Source: Solanum dulcamara
Lineage: Eukaryota; Streptophyta; Magnoliopsida; Solanales; Solanaceae
NCBI RefSeq assembly: GCF_947179165.1
Contig: NC_077238.1
Location: 80,753,757 to 80,817,756 of the forward strand
DNA length: 64,000 nt
Direction: 5' to 3'
Part shown: piece by piece, positions 1 to 12,000 of the stretch
How the letters are laid out: every line of letters begins with the position of its first letter
How positions within the stretch are numbered: the stretch's first letter is position 1
Notes under the pieces: model-generated
Databases searched by the model: none
What the model saw: the letters and a program-made list of their open reading frames with translations, nothing else
Told to the model about the DNA's origin: nothing
Program-made: the position numbers and the translations under genes

Positions 1-186
1 AAACAAGGGTCTAGGCCAATTCTTTACTGCCTCCATTTTCTTTAGATCAATCATGATACCATCACTGGAAATAATGTGACCAACAAATTCCATAGACTTC
101 AACAAAAATTCACATTTACTAAACTTGATAAATAATTATTTTTTCCTCAAAGTTTGAAACACAAATCTCAAGTGACTCAAATGTTC
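1..186 (-). pseudogene. Ty3/gypsy reverse-transcriptase relic (pol fragment)
   Basis: The reverse complement reads as part of a Ty3/gypsy reverse transcriptase. Seen are an EHL...FQTLRKK segment, a KFSKCEF motif, a FVGHIISSDGI motif and KKMEAVKNWPRP, in the order usual for the end of the RT palm/thumb region. An in-frame stop follows the RKK segment, and the fragment runs off the window edge, so it is a dead piece of an element lying mostly outside. On the other side it passes directly into the 175-bp repeat family. The family call rests on recognised motifs, not on an alignment. Confidence 0.75.
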
Positions 187-1425
187 TTTTAGTTAAAAAA
201 TTTCAAAACTTTTATGGGACCCTTCATAAGTACTTGGGTGAGCATTATGTGTAGCCTCAGTATAATCCACTTCATATTTATAGTATTTAGGGCCACTCAA
301 GCAGAATTAGGAGATTTTCTCATTTTGTTAGCTCATAAATTATTTAGTGATATTACTTTCGGTTAATGTTTTTGCAAAAATTTTATAGGACCCTCCGTAA
401 GTACCCGGAGGAGAAGCATGTGTAGTCCAGATATGATCCACGTCATATTTATAGCATTTAGGGATCACTCAAACAGAATTAGGCGATTGTTTTATTTTTT
501 TCGTGTGTTTTAGTACATGATTTTTTTAGTGATATGATTTTCAATCAATTTATTTGTGTAACCTTTATAGGACCTTCCGTAAGTACCAGAAGAGAAGTAC
601 ATGTAACCTCAACTCAATCCACGACATATTTATAGTATTTAGAGGCCACTTAAGAGTAATTAGGTAATTTTCTTACTTTTCGTGTGTACTAGCCCATCAA
701 TTATGTAGTGAAATGATTTCGATCAATTTTTTTACTAAACATTTATGGGACCATCCGTAAGTACCTGGAGGATTAGTAAGTGTAGTCTCGACAAGATTCA
801 TTTCATATAAAATTTCATATTTATAGCATTTAGGGGTCATTCAAGTGAAATTAGATGACTTTCTCTTTTTTCGTGTGTTTTAGCCAAAAAAATTTTGATG
901 ATATGAATTTTTATAATTTTTTATGTAAAATCTTTATTTGACCCTCCATAACTACTCGGAGGAGAAGTACGTTTAGATTCAGAATGATCTATGGCATATT
1001 CATAACATTTAGAAGTCACTAAAGCGGAATTAGACGATTTTCTATTTCTTCATGTGTATTATCCCATTAATTTTTTGGTGAAACCTTTATTGGACACTCT
1101 GTAAGTAACAGGGGGATCATAACATGTATTTTCGGCACGATCCACAATATATTAATAGCATTTAGTGGTCACTCAAATGGAATTAGGCAATTTTTTTTCG
1201 TATATGTTAGCCCATAAAATTTTTGGTAATACTCTGTAAGTACTAGCGTGAGAATTACATGTAGGCTCGACATGATCCACGACATGTTTATAGTATTTAA
1301 GGTCACTCAAGCTGAATTTAGTGATTTTCTATTTTTTTTCTTAGTGTGTGCTAAAATTTAACTATTTTTGTAATATAACTTTCGATAATTTTTTTGCAAA
1401 AGGTTTATGGAATTCTCCGTAGGTA
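187..1425. repeat. Diverged ~175-bp tandem repeat family, left block
   Basis: Units are recognised by a repeated core resembling gaccctccgtaagtacc followed by ggaggagaagtacgtgtag, a 'catatttatagcatttagg' stretch, 'ggaattaggcgattttct' and a 'gatatgactttcggtcaa' end. The core recurs near 219, 388, 568, 747, 937, 1091, 1229 and 1408, a spacing of about 140 to 190 bases. Units differ at many positions, so the array is old. No coding frame is supported. It could be a satellite-like array or tandem repeats inside a degraded transposon. Confidence 0.8.
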
Positions 1426-2620
1426 TAGTCTCCATTAAAAAGTATAAAAAGTCGACACTACTAGTTAGCATTAGCGGCAACTATAGTCACCACTAAAAGG
1501 TATACAAGTCACAATTAAATAGTTATACAAAAAGATAGCATTAGTGAAATTTGTCCCCACTAAAGGGTATACAAGTCGCAATGAATAGCTATGTTGAAAA
1601 TAATCACTAGCAACAACAACGGTCGCCACAATAAAGGTATACAAGTCGCCAGGAAGAGTCAAACTGAAATTTGGCAATAGCGGCAACTATAGTCGCCACT
1701 AAAAGGTATAAAAGTTGCCGCCAAAGGCCATGCTGAAATTAATCTTTAGCAGCAACTATAGTCGCCTCTAAATATTATCAAAGTCGCCACAAATAATTAA
1801 GCTAAAACTAGGTAGCGGCAATTATTGTCGCCACTAAAAGAGATACAAGTCACCCTAATAATTATGCTGAAAGAAAGCATTAGCAACAATTACGGTCGCC
1901 ACTGCAGAAATAAAACGTTGTTGCTGAACGTCATGCTTAAATTAAGATTTAGCAGCAACTACGGTCGCCGCTAAATGTTATAAAAGTAGCCACAAATAGT
2001 TAAGCTGAAACTAGGCATTAGCGGCAATTATAGTCACCACTAAAAGCAATATAAGTCGCTTGTAATAAATATTATAAATGTCGCCGCTAAATATTGTAAA
2101 TGTCGCCGCTAAAACTCATGCTTAAATGAAGTCTTAGATGCAATATAACCGCCGCTAATTGTAATAAAAGTTACCACAAATAGTTAAGCAGAGTCTAGGC
2201 ATTAGCGACAATATTTGTCGCCACGAAAAGTGATAGAAGTCGCCACTAATAGATATTTTGAAATTCATCATTAGCGGCAACTATGATCGCCACTAGAGGT
2301 TATAAAATTTACCGCTAAAAGTAAAGCTTAAATTAAACAACAACTATAGTCGCCACGAAATTGTATAAAAGTCGCCACTAATAATATAACAGAATATGGC
2401 AATAGCGTGACCTTTAGTCGCCACTAAAGGTATAAATGTCGCCACAAATAGATAAGCTGAAATTTGGCATTAGCGGCAACAATCGTCGCCACTAAAGGAG
2501 ATATATGTCACCATTAATAACTATCTTAACCGCTGCAACTATGAATATAAACCGCCGCTAAAAGTTAGTGCTAGTGGCAACAATGATCGCCACTAAAAGT
2601 TATACAAGTCGCCGCTTATA
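1426..2620. repeat. ~68-bp tandem array with 'agcggcaac ... gtcgccactaaa' core
   Basis: A different array sits inside the 175-bp family. The core 'agcggcaactatagtcgcc' followed by 'actaaaaggtatacaagtcgcc' and a 'tatgctgaaatt' spacer recurs near 1471, 1612, 1680, 1749, 1815, 1883, 1953, 2020, 2272, 2405, 2472 and 2573, with a common spacing of 65 to 70 bases. Words of the form 'gtcgcc(a/g)ctaaa' and their inverse resemble the subterminal repeats of plant CACTA (En/Spm) elements. No CACTA terminal inverted repeat pair was found around it, so the class is an inference. Confidence 0.75.
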
Positions 2621-4425
2621 ATGATTTACGGCGTATTTTTATCGTATAGGGTCGCAAAAGCAGAATTAGGCAATTTTTCAATTTTTCGTATGTGTTAGTA
2701 TATTAAGATTTTGGTGGTACAATTTTTGTCAATGTTTTTTTTGAAACTTTTATGGGACCTTCCGTAAGTATCCGGTCAGCAGTACGTGTAGTCTTGGCAC
2801 GATACATGACATATTCATATTATTTAGCCCGCACATGTGGAATCAAACGACTTTCTCATTTTTCGTGTGTTAGCCCATTAATATTTTGGTGATATAATTT
2901 TCGATTAATTTTCTTATAAAAACTTTATGTGGCCTTCTGTATCTACCTGTGGAAGCAATACATGTAGTTTTGGCACGATTCACGGTGTGTTCATAGTATT
3001 TAGGGGTCGCACAGGTGCAATTGAGAAATTTTCTCATTTTTCGTGTGTGTTAGCTCATAAATATTTTATTGATATGACTTTCGGTCAATTTTTTCTGAAA
3101 CCATTATGAGACCCTCCGTAAGTAATGGGGGGAGCATTACGTGTAGCCTCAAAATGATTCATGACGTTTTCATAGCTCTTTGGGCTCCCACAAACAAAAT
3201 TAGGCGATTTTTTGACTTTTCGTGTTGTATCGAATTAAACCACAAGCTCCACCGCTTGTGTAGGCCCCCGTCAATTCTTTGTGTTAGCCCATGAATATTT
3301 TGATGATATGACTTTCGGTCAAAAAATTTTGAAATTTTTATGGGACCCTGCGTAAGTACCTGAGGGAACAGTACGTATACTCTCAAAATGACAATGACAT
3401 ATTCATAGCATTTAGAGGCCGCACAGCAAAATTAGGCAGTTTTCTCGTTTTTTTTATGTGTTGGCAATAAATATTTTGGTGATATGACTATCGATCAATT
3501 TTATGTAGAAACTTTTGTGGGATCTTCTGTAAGTCTCTGGAGGAGCAGTAAGTGTAGGTTTGGCATGATCCACGGCGTATTTATAGCGTTTAGCGGCCGC
3601 ACAGGTGTAATTTGGTAATTTTTGCTGTGTGTTAACTTATAAATATTTTGGTGATACGACTTTCGTTTAATTTTTTTCTAAAATCTTTATGAGACTCTTC
3701 ATAAGCATCCGTAGAGTAGTATGTGTAGCCTTGGAACGAATCACGGCGTAATGATAGTATTTAGAGATCGCACAAGTTGAATAGGCGATTTTCTTATTTT
3801 TCATGTGTGTTGGCTTATAAATTTTTTGGTGATATGACTTTTGGTAAAAAAAAAAATACAAAACCTTTTGGGACACTCAATAAGTACCCGGAGAGTAGTA
3901 AATGTAGCTCGGCATGATCCATTATATATTTATATAATTTAGGGGTCGCTCTAGTGGAATTAAGCAATTTTTTTTATTTTTCGTATGTGTTAGCCCTAAA
4001 TTTTATGATGATATGATTTTTAATCAATTTTTTGTGAAATTTTTATGAGATCCTCCGTAAGTAATCGAAGGAGAAGTGTGTGTGCTAGACGATTTTCTCA
4101 TTTTTTTCGTTTGTGTTAGCCATGAATTTTTAGGTGATATAGCTTTCGGTCAATTTTTTTACGAAATCTTTATTGGACTCTCTACATGTAACCAGAGGAG
4201 AAGTATGTGTAGTTTCAGCATGATTCACGATATATTTATAGCATTTAGAGAAAACACAAGCGAAATTAGGCGATTTTCTTATTCTTTTCGCGTGTGTTAG
4301 CCCATCAAATTTTTGGTAATATGACTTTCGATCAAGTTTTAGCCAAACCTTTATTGGACCCTCCAAAAGTATCTGGGGGATCATTACGTGTAGCATCGGC
4401 ACAATCTATGGCATATTTATATTTT
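2621..4425. repeat. Diverged ~175-bp tandem repeat family, right block
   Basis: This is the same repeat family as at 187-1425, in the same orientation. The 'ggaccctccgtaagtacc'-like core recurs near 2755, 2930, 3107, 3341, 3518, 3690, 3868, 4045, 4172 and 4350. The sequence before and after the 68-bp array shows that the latter interrupts or grew inside this family. Short open frames here are by-products of the repeats. Confidence 0.8.
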
Positions 4426-4641
4426 TGAAAATGTTGAGTAGAATGAAACGATTCTTTTTTATGTGATGGTGTTTGAATTTTTGTAGTCGGATGAAAAGTT
4501 ACTATACTATTTCCTTATTTGGTTTGTTTCGAAAAGAGCTAACACGTTTATATATTTGAAAACAATTTTAACTCTTTATAGCTACAAAAATCTCATGACA
4601 TGTTAAAAGACCATTAGGTGACCTCAGTCTTCCATACTACG

Positions 4642-5394
4642 TCACATAAATTGGAAGACGGGAAGTAGTTTGGTAGGGAAATCTTTATGATCAAAGTTCG
4701 AACTTTCTTGACAGTTGTATAGAAATAGAACGATGCCGAGATTTTTTAGAATGTTATGAAAAGAAAGAGCGTCAGATAAATTGACTCTGACATAGAGGGA
4801 GTACTTACCAACTGTGGCAGTTTTAAAAGTGCCAGTGATCAAAGCTAGATACCATAGCTAAACCATTACTTGTGAGCTCTCCTGCATTTTTTCACCAGTC
4901 GTGTTCTCAAAAGCGTCTAGACATGTTTCCTGATAAGTGATGGACGCACTAAGCCACATCTTGAGGTCATCCGCGTAATCCTTGCACTTAGTGACATCGA
5001 ATATGCCGATTTCGTCGAACGACCTCCTCAAGTCGTCCGTCGAGGAGGCCTTCGCATGTCTTCAACGCGTCTTTCGTCCTGTGATCTTTCGATCAACGAG
5101 GCGGAATTCTTAATTACGTCAGAGAGATCATTAATCGTGGCGCTAAAAGCAACCTTAATGAGGTCTTTTGGATCATGAGTGTTGTTAGCCTTAGCAAGAC
5201 TTTTTATACATGTTTGTTTGTAATCAGTTTGTTGACAAAGAGCATGGACAGACTTTGTAGAAGTTGAAATTTTAGAATCATTATTATTATTGGATGAATT
5301 ATCTTCATTCCTCTTGCTTGTAATTGAGATGGCTGCTAGAAGAAGTGAAGCAATGCTACCAATTGCAACCTTCTTAACCCCTATAATTAATTTT
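4642..5394 (-). pseudogene. Pectinesterase pro-region (PMEI domain) pseudogene
   Basis: The minus strand encodes the N-terminal half of a plant type-I pectin methylesterase. A hydrophobic leader (VAIGSIASLLLAAISI) is followed by the PMEI-domain segments ALCQQTDYKQTCIKSL, DALKTCEGLLD and LKMWLSASITYQETCLDAF. The cysteines expected of the domain are present. The catalytic pectinesterase domain is absent. The frame is broken at about 5088 and about 5037 (one-base shifts), a stop follows the QVMV segment near 4858, and the expected initiator reads ATA with a stop just upstream. The family's pro-region normally restrains the enzyme until it is processed on the way to the cell wall. This copy is a non-functional remnant. 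Confidence 0.8.
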
Positions 5395-6076
5395 AATTAT
5401 TTAAACCAAAAAAGATTTTTTGGGGGGTTAATTATGTTAAGAGGCAAGTTGCTTCCCCTTGGCTTGAGATTTTGCAAAAAAAAATGAAAACAACTATTTA
5501 TAGTGAAATATGAATGACATTATTGGTAATTTTTTGTTTGAGGATGTGAATTATTAATGGTCCTAAAATATAGGAGGCTGTTTTTTTGTCCTAATGGGTG
5601 GGAGTTTCCTAGTTTTCTTTAGTTGTGCTAAAATTAAGGTTTAATGTAGGAATGTTATTACATGGGATTTTCTTGTTTTGTTCTTGCTATATTCACTTGT
5701 TTTCTGTCTGCCACAAATTTAATTATGTTTTATTATCTTCCCCTTTTTTTAGTTTATCAAATTTCTCAAAAGATCTTTATTTTTATACATAAAATACAAA
5801 CAAAAAAAATTGCAAAATAATTTTTTTCTATTCAAATTATAAAAGGTTATGTAGAAATTGCAATGCTCTAAGAAGCCTCTTCACAAACACTTATGGACTT
5901 TATTAAGTTCTAAAATATAAATTGTAAAATTGCTGAATCAATTTTCACCATCAGAATTTAGATTTCTATACTTAATAGGACTATGGTATACATCCTTTTT
6001 ATTTTCATGTAGCACCACTTTCAATTTTATTTTGTATTGTATTTCGCGATACATATACGAGTAATGTATAAGGTTT
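5395..6076. other. Intergenic spacer between PMEI pseudogene and IBR3-like gene
   Basis: AT-rich sequence with T and A runs. It should hold the 3' untranslated region of the minus-strand IBR3-like gene next to 6076. I see no gene and no clear repeat here. Confidence 0.5.
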
Positions 6077-9000
6077 TTAGAGCCTGGATTTCCTTAACTC
6101 AGTTTTCGCGATTGTCCCCAAGTGTACTTCATCAGGACCATCTGCAATTCTCAATGTCCTAGCAGTAGCCCAGAGATGAGCAAGAACAGTATCGCCCGAA
6201 ACACCAGCAGCACCATGCACTTGCATAGCGGTGTCAAGCACCATCAATGCCATGTTTGGTGCAGCAACCTGTAAATCAAATGACTCTTGGTAAAGGATTT
6301 AAAAGAGGAATGCGATGCTAATTGTGTAAACATTAGTCAGGATGATCTAGCTCACCTTAGCCATCGCGATTGTAGCACGGGCCTTTCTGTTTCCGAGGCG
6401 GTCAAGTTGGTCAGCAGCTTCCAGAACCAGTAATCTAGTTTTCTCTAGTTCTATTCGACACTGCAAGCATCAGAGGTGAACACCATTCATGTAAACATTA
6501 CTATAGAAATGATCGAAAGAAAGAGACAAACGAGCTTTTTTCCCTGCAAATATTGTGCAAACTTAAAGTTGAGGAAACTAACTTTGGCAACATCCGAAAG
6601 GAATGAACCGTGTTCCGCAATTAATTTTCCGAAAGCTCGTCTTTCAAGAGCCCGTTGAACCATCATCTGCATGCCGCGTTCAGCTGCACCTATTAGCCTC
6701 ATGCAATGATGCAATCTTCCAGGGCCTAGCCTACCCTGCAGAAATAAAATCGAAGCAATAAGCCGAGTTTCAGATGACTATTCCATATGCTGCATAGATT
6801 TTCACTCACTGAGAACCAAAACATGCAGTTCTCTGTCATTTCAAACTCTTACTCAAGGAGATAGAGGACTTCTTCATAATTTTTTCCTTTTTCCTAATTT
6901 TATCAAGAGAAAAGGAAGTGATTTGTTCATCAATGAAAACCTCATTTAAGGTGTATTTGGTATGGTAAAGAAATGGACCTTGGGAATAACTCAACACCAA
7001 GAGCTAGTTCATAAGGGGAGAATTGCCCAAGACCATATAAGGAGTCCATGTACCCATTAACCCACCGATGTAGGATTCCAACACCGGGCACGCAGAATTG
7101 GACATCTGGAGCGTGGACAATATAAGATGGGGAGCCCAACATTGAAAACAATGAATTGGAATAGGCTTGGCGTTGATACCATGATAAATAAGTGAATCTT
7201 GGGCGAACTTTTGGGGTTGAATTAGGCCCAAGACCGTATAAGGAATCCATGTACCTATTAACCCATCAATCTGGGACTCCAACAGGTACTAAGGGAAAAA
7301 TACCCTTAATGTGCTTTTCTAGATTGTGCCAACCCAAAGGAACCTGATAAAGAAATCATGTTGTTTGGATAAAAATAAACTTAGGTACTTTTTATCACTG
7401 TAATGCTTGAAAGAGAAGCTCGAATTTTAAACATATAGTTCCTCAAAAGTAAAAACCTATACCTGGGCAATCTCAAAACCACGCCCCTCACCGAGTAGAA
7501 TATTGTTCGTAGGGACGGATACATTCTCAAAGAATATTTCCGCATGCCCATGAGGTGCATCGTCAAAGCCAAACACTGTCAGTGGTCTCTTTATCGTAAT
7601 ACCAGGAGTATTAATGTCCACCAAAATCATGGACTGTTGTTTATGCTTTGGTGCAGTCAAGTCCGTTTTTCCCTGTCATTGATTCAAACTAGCTGCATTC
7701 AAGAATGAATTATAGAACAGAAGTCAATCATGTCTTCATTTGAAAAATGAAAACTAACCATCACAATGAGAAGTTTGCACCTCGGGTCCATGGCTCCACT
7801 GGTCCACCACTTCTTCCCATTGATGATATAAGAGTCTCCATGCCTATTGAATACATTTTTTTCTCATAATTAAGTTTATAGTCTACAACTCCAGCATTTG
7901 AGTGTAATATGATCAAATCTCGATAAAAGCTCGGGGGTATGTGAAAACACAGAATAATCAGGCTGAATCCGCTCCCTCTAGATCCATGAAAAAGGTTCTT
8001 ACTTTCCAAGATTGCAAGATAATACTTGGATCCCAAGGTGCATTACAAACTTCTTTTACATTTTGACACACTACATTTTCCCACACAAGTTTTGACAAAT
8101 CCAGCTTCGCTATATATGAATAAAAGTTATGAGGTGACTTATAAATAATACTAGAATTATAATTTGATGGATTATTAAATTGTTTCCTTCACCACTAAAA
8201 TAATAAGGCGTACACGACTAGCTCCTCATTTAGAAATGCACAATTGAGCCATGTAAACAACAAGTTGGAAGGAGTACTACCTATCCAGGCAAGGAGGAAA
8301 AGAGTATTAGTACCGAGGAATATTAGAGAGTAACACAATTCGAGGAGCATCTTAATAAGAGGAAACTGATTATGAGACAAGGATTAAAAGAATAAGGAAA
8401 AACCATTAACAAGTTTGTGTTATCATTTCCAGTATCTTACGTTGAAAATCTCTTATTCTACCTATTCTCCCCATTGTTTTTCCCATTTCGCACCCTGTCC
8501 CAACCCTGTCATGGCCCAAAGCCTCCCCAAGAAAAGGGGGGGGGGGAGTGGAATGTTGAAACTGCAACTGATGATACAGGAATTAAGTCTATGCTTTTAC
8601 ACTCCCGATATACCCACTGGTCATTATGGAGGTGCTGAAGTATCTTATGCCCAAATTTACCACCATAGTAAGATAACAAATTTCCCAAGAATAACAAACA
8701 AAAAAGGGTAAATTTTCTTTCTTTTTTACTCCTCAAAGATGCAGCTTGTACCTTTTGATGGAACATTCTATATTAGTGGCATCTGAGGAAGCAACTTGTG
8801 GCTCTGTCATTGCAAAGCCAGACCGTGTCTTTCCCTCAAGCAAGGGGACAAGCCATTCCTTTATCTGTTCCTCATTCCCATACCGAAGTAATACCTGAAA
8901 GGACAAAGGCGACCCAGAGAGTTAGAAGATAACAAGCCTTGAACTGAACAGGACAGAAAACAAGCAAATGTCCTCTAGGAATCTGTTTTAGTTTTAAGTG

Positions 9001-12000
9001 GCGACATTTTCCTCTAAAAATTGTGAAAGTGACAACTACTCAGTATTATCAAAAGCAAAAAGCGCAAAAAAGCTCTAAGGTTCATTGTGTGCAAAGCGCA
9101 AATAAAGCGTGGGCTTTATTGAGAAAAGGCGCAAATGGAGAAAACATACAAATATATATATGTTTAGTCCAAAACCAAATAATATAAGCATGAATAACAA
9201 ATATAAGGACTAAGAAATTGATCGTTTTTACTATAAAATGAAATATCAATGGTTTAGTGTCGCCTCTTCAGGAAATGCTCATTCAAAGGGAAAGTATGTC
9301 TTAGAGCCTTGATGACAACACTAAAGCGGACATTAAGCGAGGTGAAGCGCTCAAAGCGTTTTGAGCCTCCCTTCAGGGCTTAAGCGCGCCTTCGATAACA
9401 ATGCAACTAATCATCCTCTACTTATTGAAGAAAATAGTTTATCATCCTTTAAGTTGTTTGTCCAATAGTTGCAGTAGAAATCTCCAACTTTTAGTTCAAT
9501 GAAGACCACGGTAATAGTTGGCACTCATTATCTGTTAATGTAAAAAGAGAGTTCTTTTACCTCCATATTTCCTGTATCAGGCGCCCCACAGTTGAAAATC
9601 TGTGGCGCGCAAACAGAACGACCCATAATTTCACAAAGATATCCATACTCAAGGTTCGAAAGGCCAGCACCTAATAAGCGGTTGAATTTGTTTTCAACTA
9701 GAGAATCATTTCCGCTGCCAAATATCACTTCTCTTGCCCGTGCAGCACTATCAAACTGCATGTTTGTGTGGACAATATTAGATAGATATCTTAGAAAATA
9801 AATCTTCTGGAGTATCTGCTATGTCAGGAAAAAAACTTGCAAACTCACCGGTATCCACAGGTTCCAAAGGCCTTCTCTTTTTGCCAGCTCCTTTAACTTC
9901 TCCTCATCTGGGTGAATGGTCCAGCGCATGGTAGACTGTGCAAGCTCGTTAAAGTCTCTTTCCCTTGGATATATGTGATCCTCCATGAACTTAATCAATT
10001 TGTCTCTCAGATCTTGAACCTTCTCACTAGGCACAAATTTCCCACTCGTAGGCGTTACTTGATTTTTTCCACTTCCAAAAAGCCTGACATGATCCTCTCT
10101 AGTTGTTTCTGTTGGAGAAAATCACAACAAATTCAGGGCTGAGAATTTAGGTGAAATGTAAAGTAGGAATATTTTCTTGGTTGTTCCATAGGAAAGCAAG
10201 TCAAATTTTGGTTTTTCAGCAACCATTTGCAAATTCACCGAACAGAGAAGAGATAACTATCTGTCGACCTGCGAATGTTACATCATGCTTCGAAGGATAC
10301 TGGGTGCAAAAGTCCAGCTAAAGGAATCTATGAAAGTCAAATGACAACCAATGAATAATGAGCAGCCAAGGTTGTGATTTGAGAACAGTATACAAGATTT
10401 TGTGCCACCGTCAATGAGAATTTCTCGATATACACACAAAACATTTAGGAATAACTAAAAGTTCAGCAACAGAAACAAAATTGGAGGGAAGGATTTTCTA
10501 AGCTTATCCAGAATACAGTCGTGAAAAAGCAATATTTACCAGATGGTGGGTGAAGGGGGAGAACAGATTTTCTTTGAATAAATAACCATGCAGTTTTGAT
10601 GAGGGAATCAGCCTTTTCCCCGGCAAACCGGGCACGTTCACCTCCAGAAGCATTACCCTATAAAGTGAATATAAAAGTCATATATTGGTTATTAATCCTT
10701 CTTAACAAAGCTCATGGACCAAAAGCCAGCGATATCATCCACATTGCAGGTCAAAAAGGCGATACCATGATCCATCTGCTGTGTATACCAGCAAATATTG
10801 AAGCCCCACGAAATAAAGAAAAGGCAATGTAGAACTTCCATTGATCAACCGGCCAAGGTCTTCCCTGATTGCCAATATTAAAGCCAAAGAAATACAGTTA
10901 GAATCCTGACATACAGTAAATTAACCTTCTATACAATTAAATTAGTAACTGGAGTTCATATAAAATGTGCAACGGCATCTTAACGTTCATGTATTATTAT
11001 CTTTTTCAGGGTCATTTTCTCTTTTGAGTAGGGTGTTGGGGCTGATGATGATAATGTAACAGTGAACATCAAGAACTTGGAAACGAATAGTTAAATCTCT
11101 ACACTGCTCTTTTCTAGAGACTAACAAAAAGGACCATGAAATTTAAAATGACAATTGTGCTCCCCATACATATTCAATGATTCAGATAATGGGAAATATA
11201 CCACAGGTAGGCACTCCCAAAACATATCACAATCTACGCTCTCTTATCCAATATTTTTCTCATTGCAAAGCAACAAGAACAAATTCTTTAGTGCTGACCG
11301 AAGAAATTCTTGGAACTACTTAGTTGCAAAACACCATAGAAGAAATTCCTCTTCCTGTGAATTACATTGTAACAAAGACAGAAGAATGTGCCTTACAGCT
11401 GCTGAGCAGTAATCTGCAAGGTATTCTGGAAGAGAAGGTATTCCTTCAGGGAAGCTGCTGCGCTCAAAGCCATCACTCTCTACTAGATCTTCTAATGAAA
11501 TATTCACAAAGTAGCTCTGACAGAAAAAGAGGAAGAAATAAGAAATTTAGTAATTTTCTTATTCAGGTCCATAAATAGTCATGTGCTGAAAATCCTGGCA
11601 AGATATTTAAGTTCATGTAGTTATACAAATTATTATAAGAAAAGAATTACAAGTTGAAAAAAGGTGGCAGTACCAAGCAGCTGTAAGCAACATCAGACAT
11701 CTGATTACCCAAAGTCGACAGCTCCCAATCAAGAATTCCTATGACTCTGTCCTACAAGATCAACTATAGAGTCAGGTGCACCTTCTTTTGTCGGGGGGGG
11801 GGGGGGGGGGAGAGAATTTGACACATATTAGGAAGGACTATTAATTACAGAAACTATACGAAAGAACGAAAAGATTTATCAAACACTGTCAATGACTGCA
11901 CCTCAGTGGGATGAAACACAATATTGTCAATCCGAAAGTCACCATGTACTAAACCAGCTGTTCCCCCTAAGGAATCTTCAAGGGGAATATGTTGTCGCAA

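Noticed and set aside
11793..11812. Long G run in intron 5 of the IBR3-like gene
   Set aside because: A mononucleotide run in an intron; its length may be a sequencing artefact and it affects no exon.
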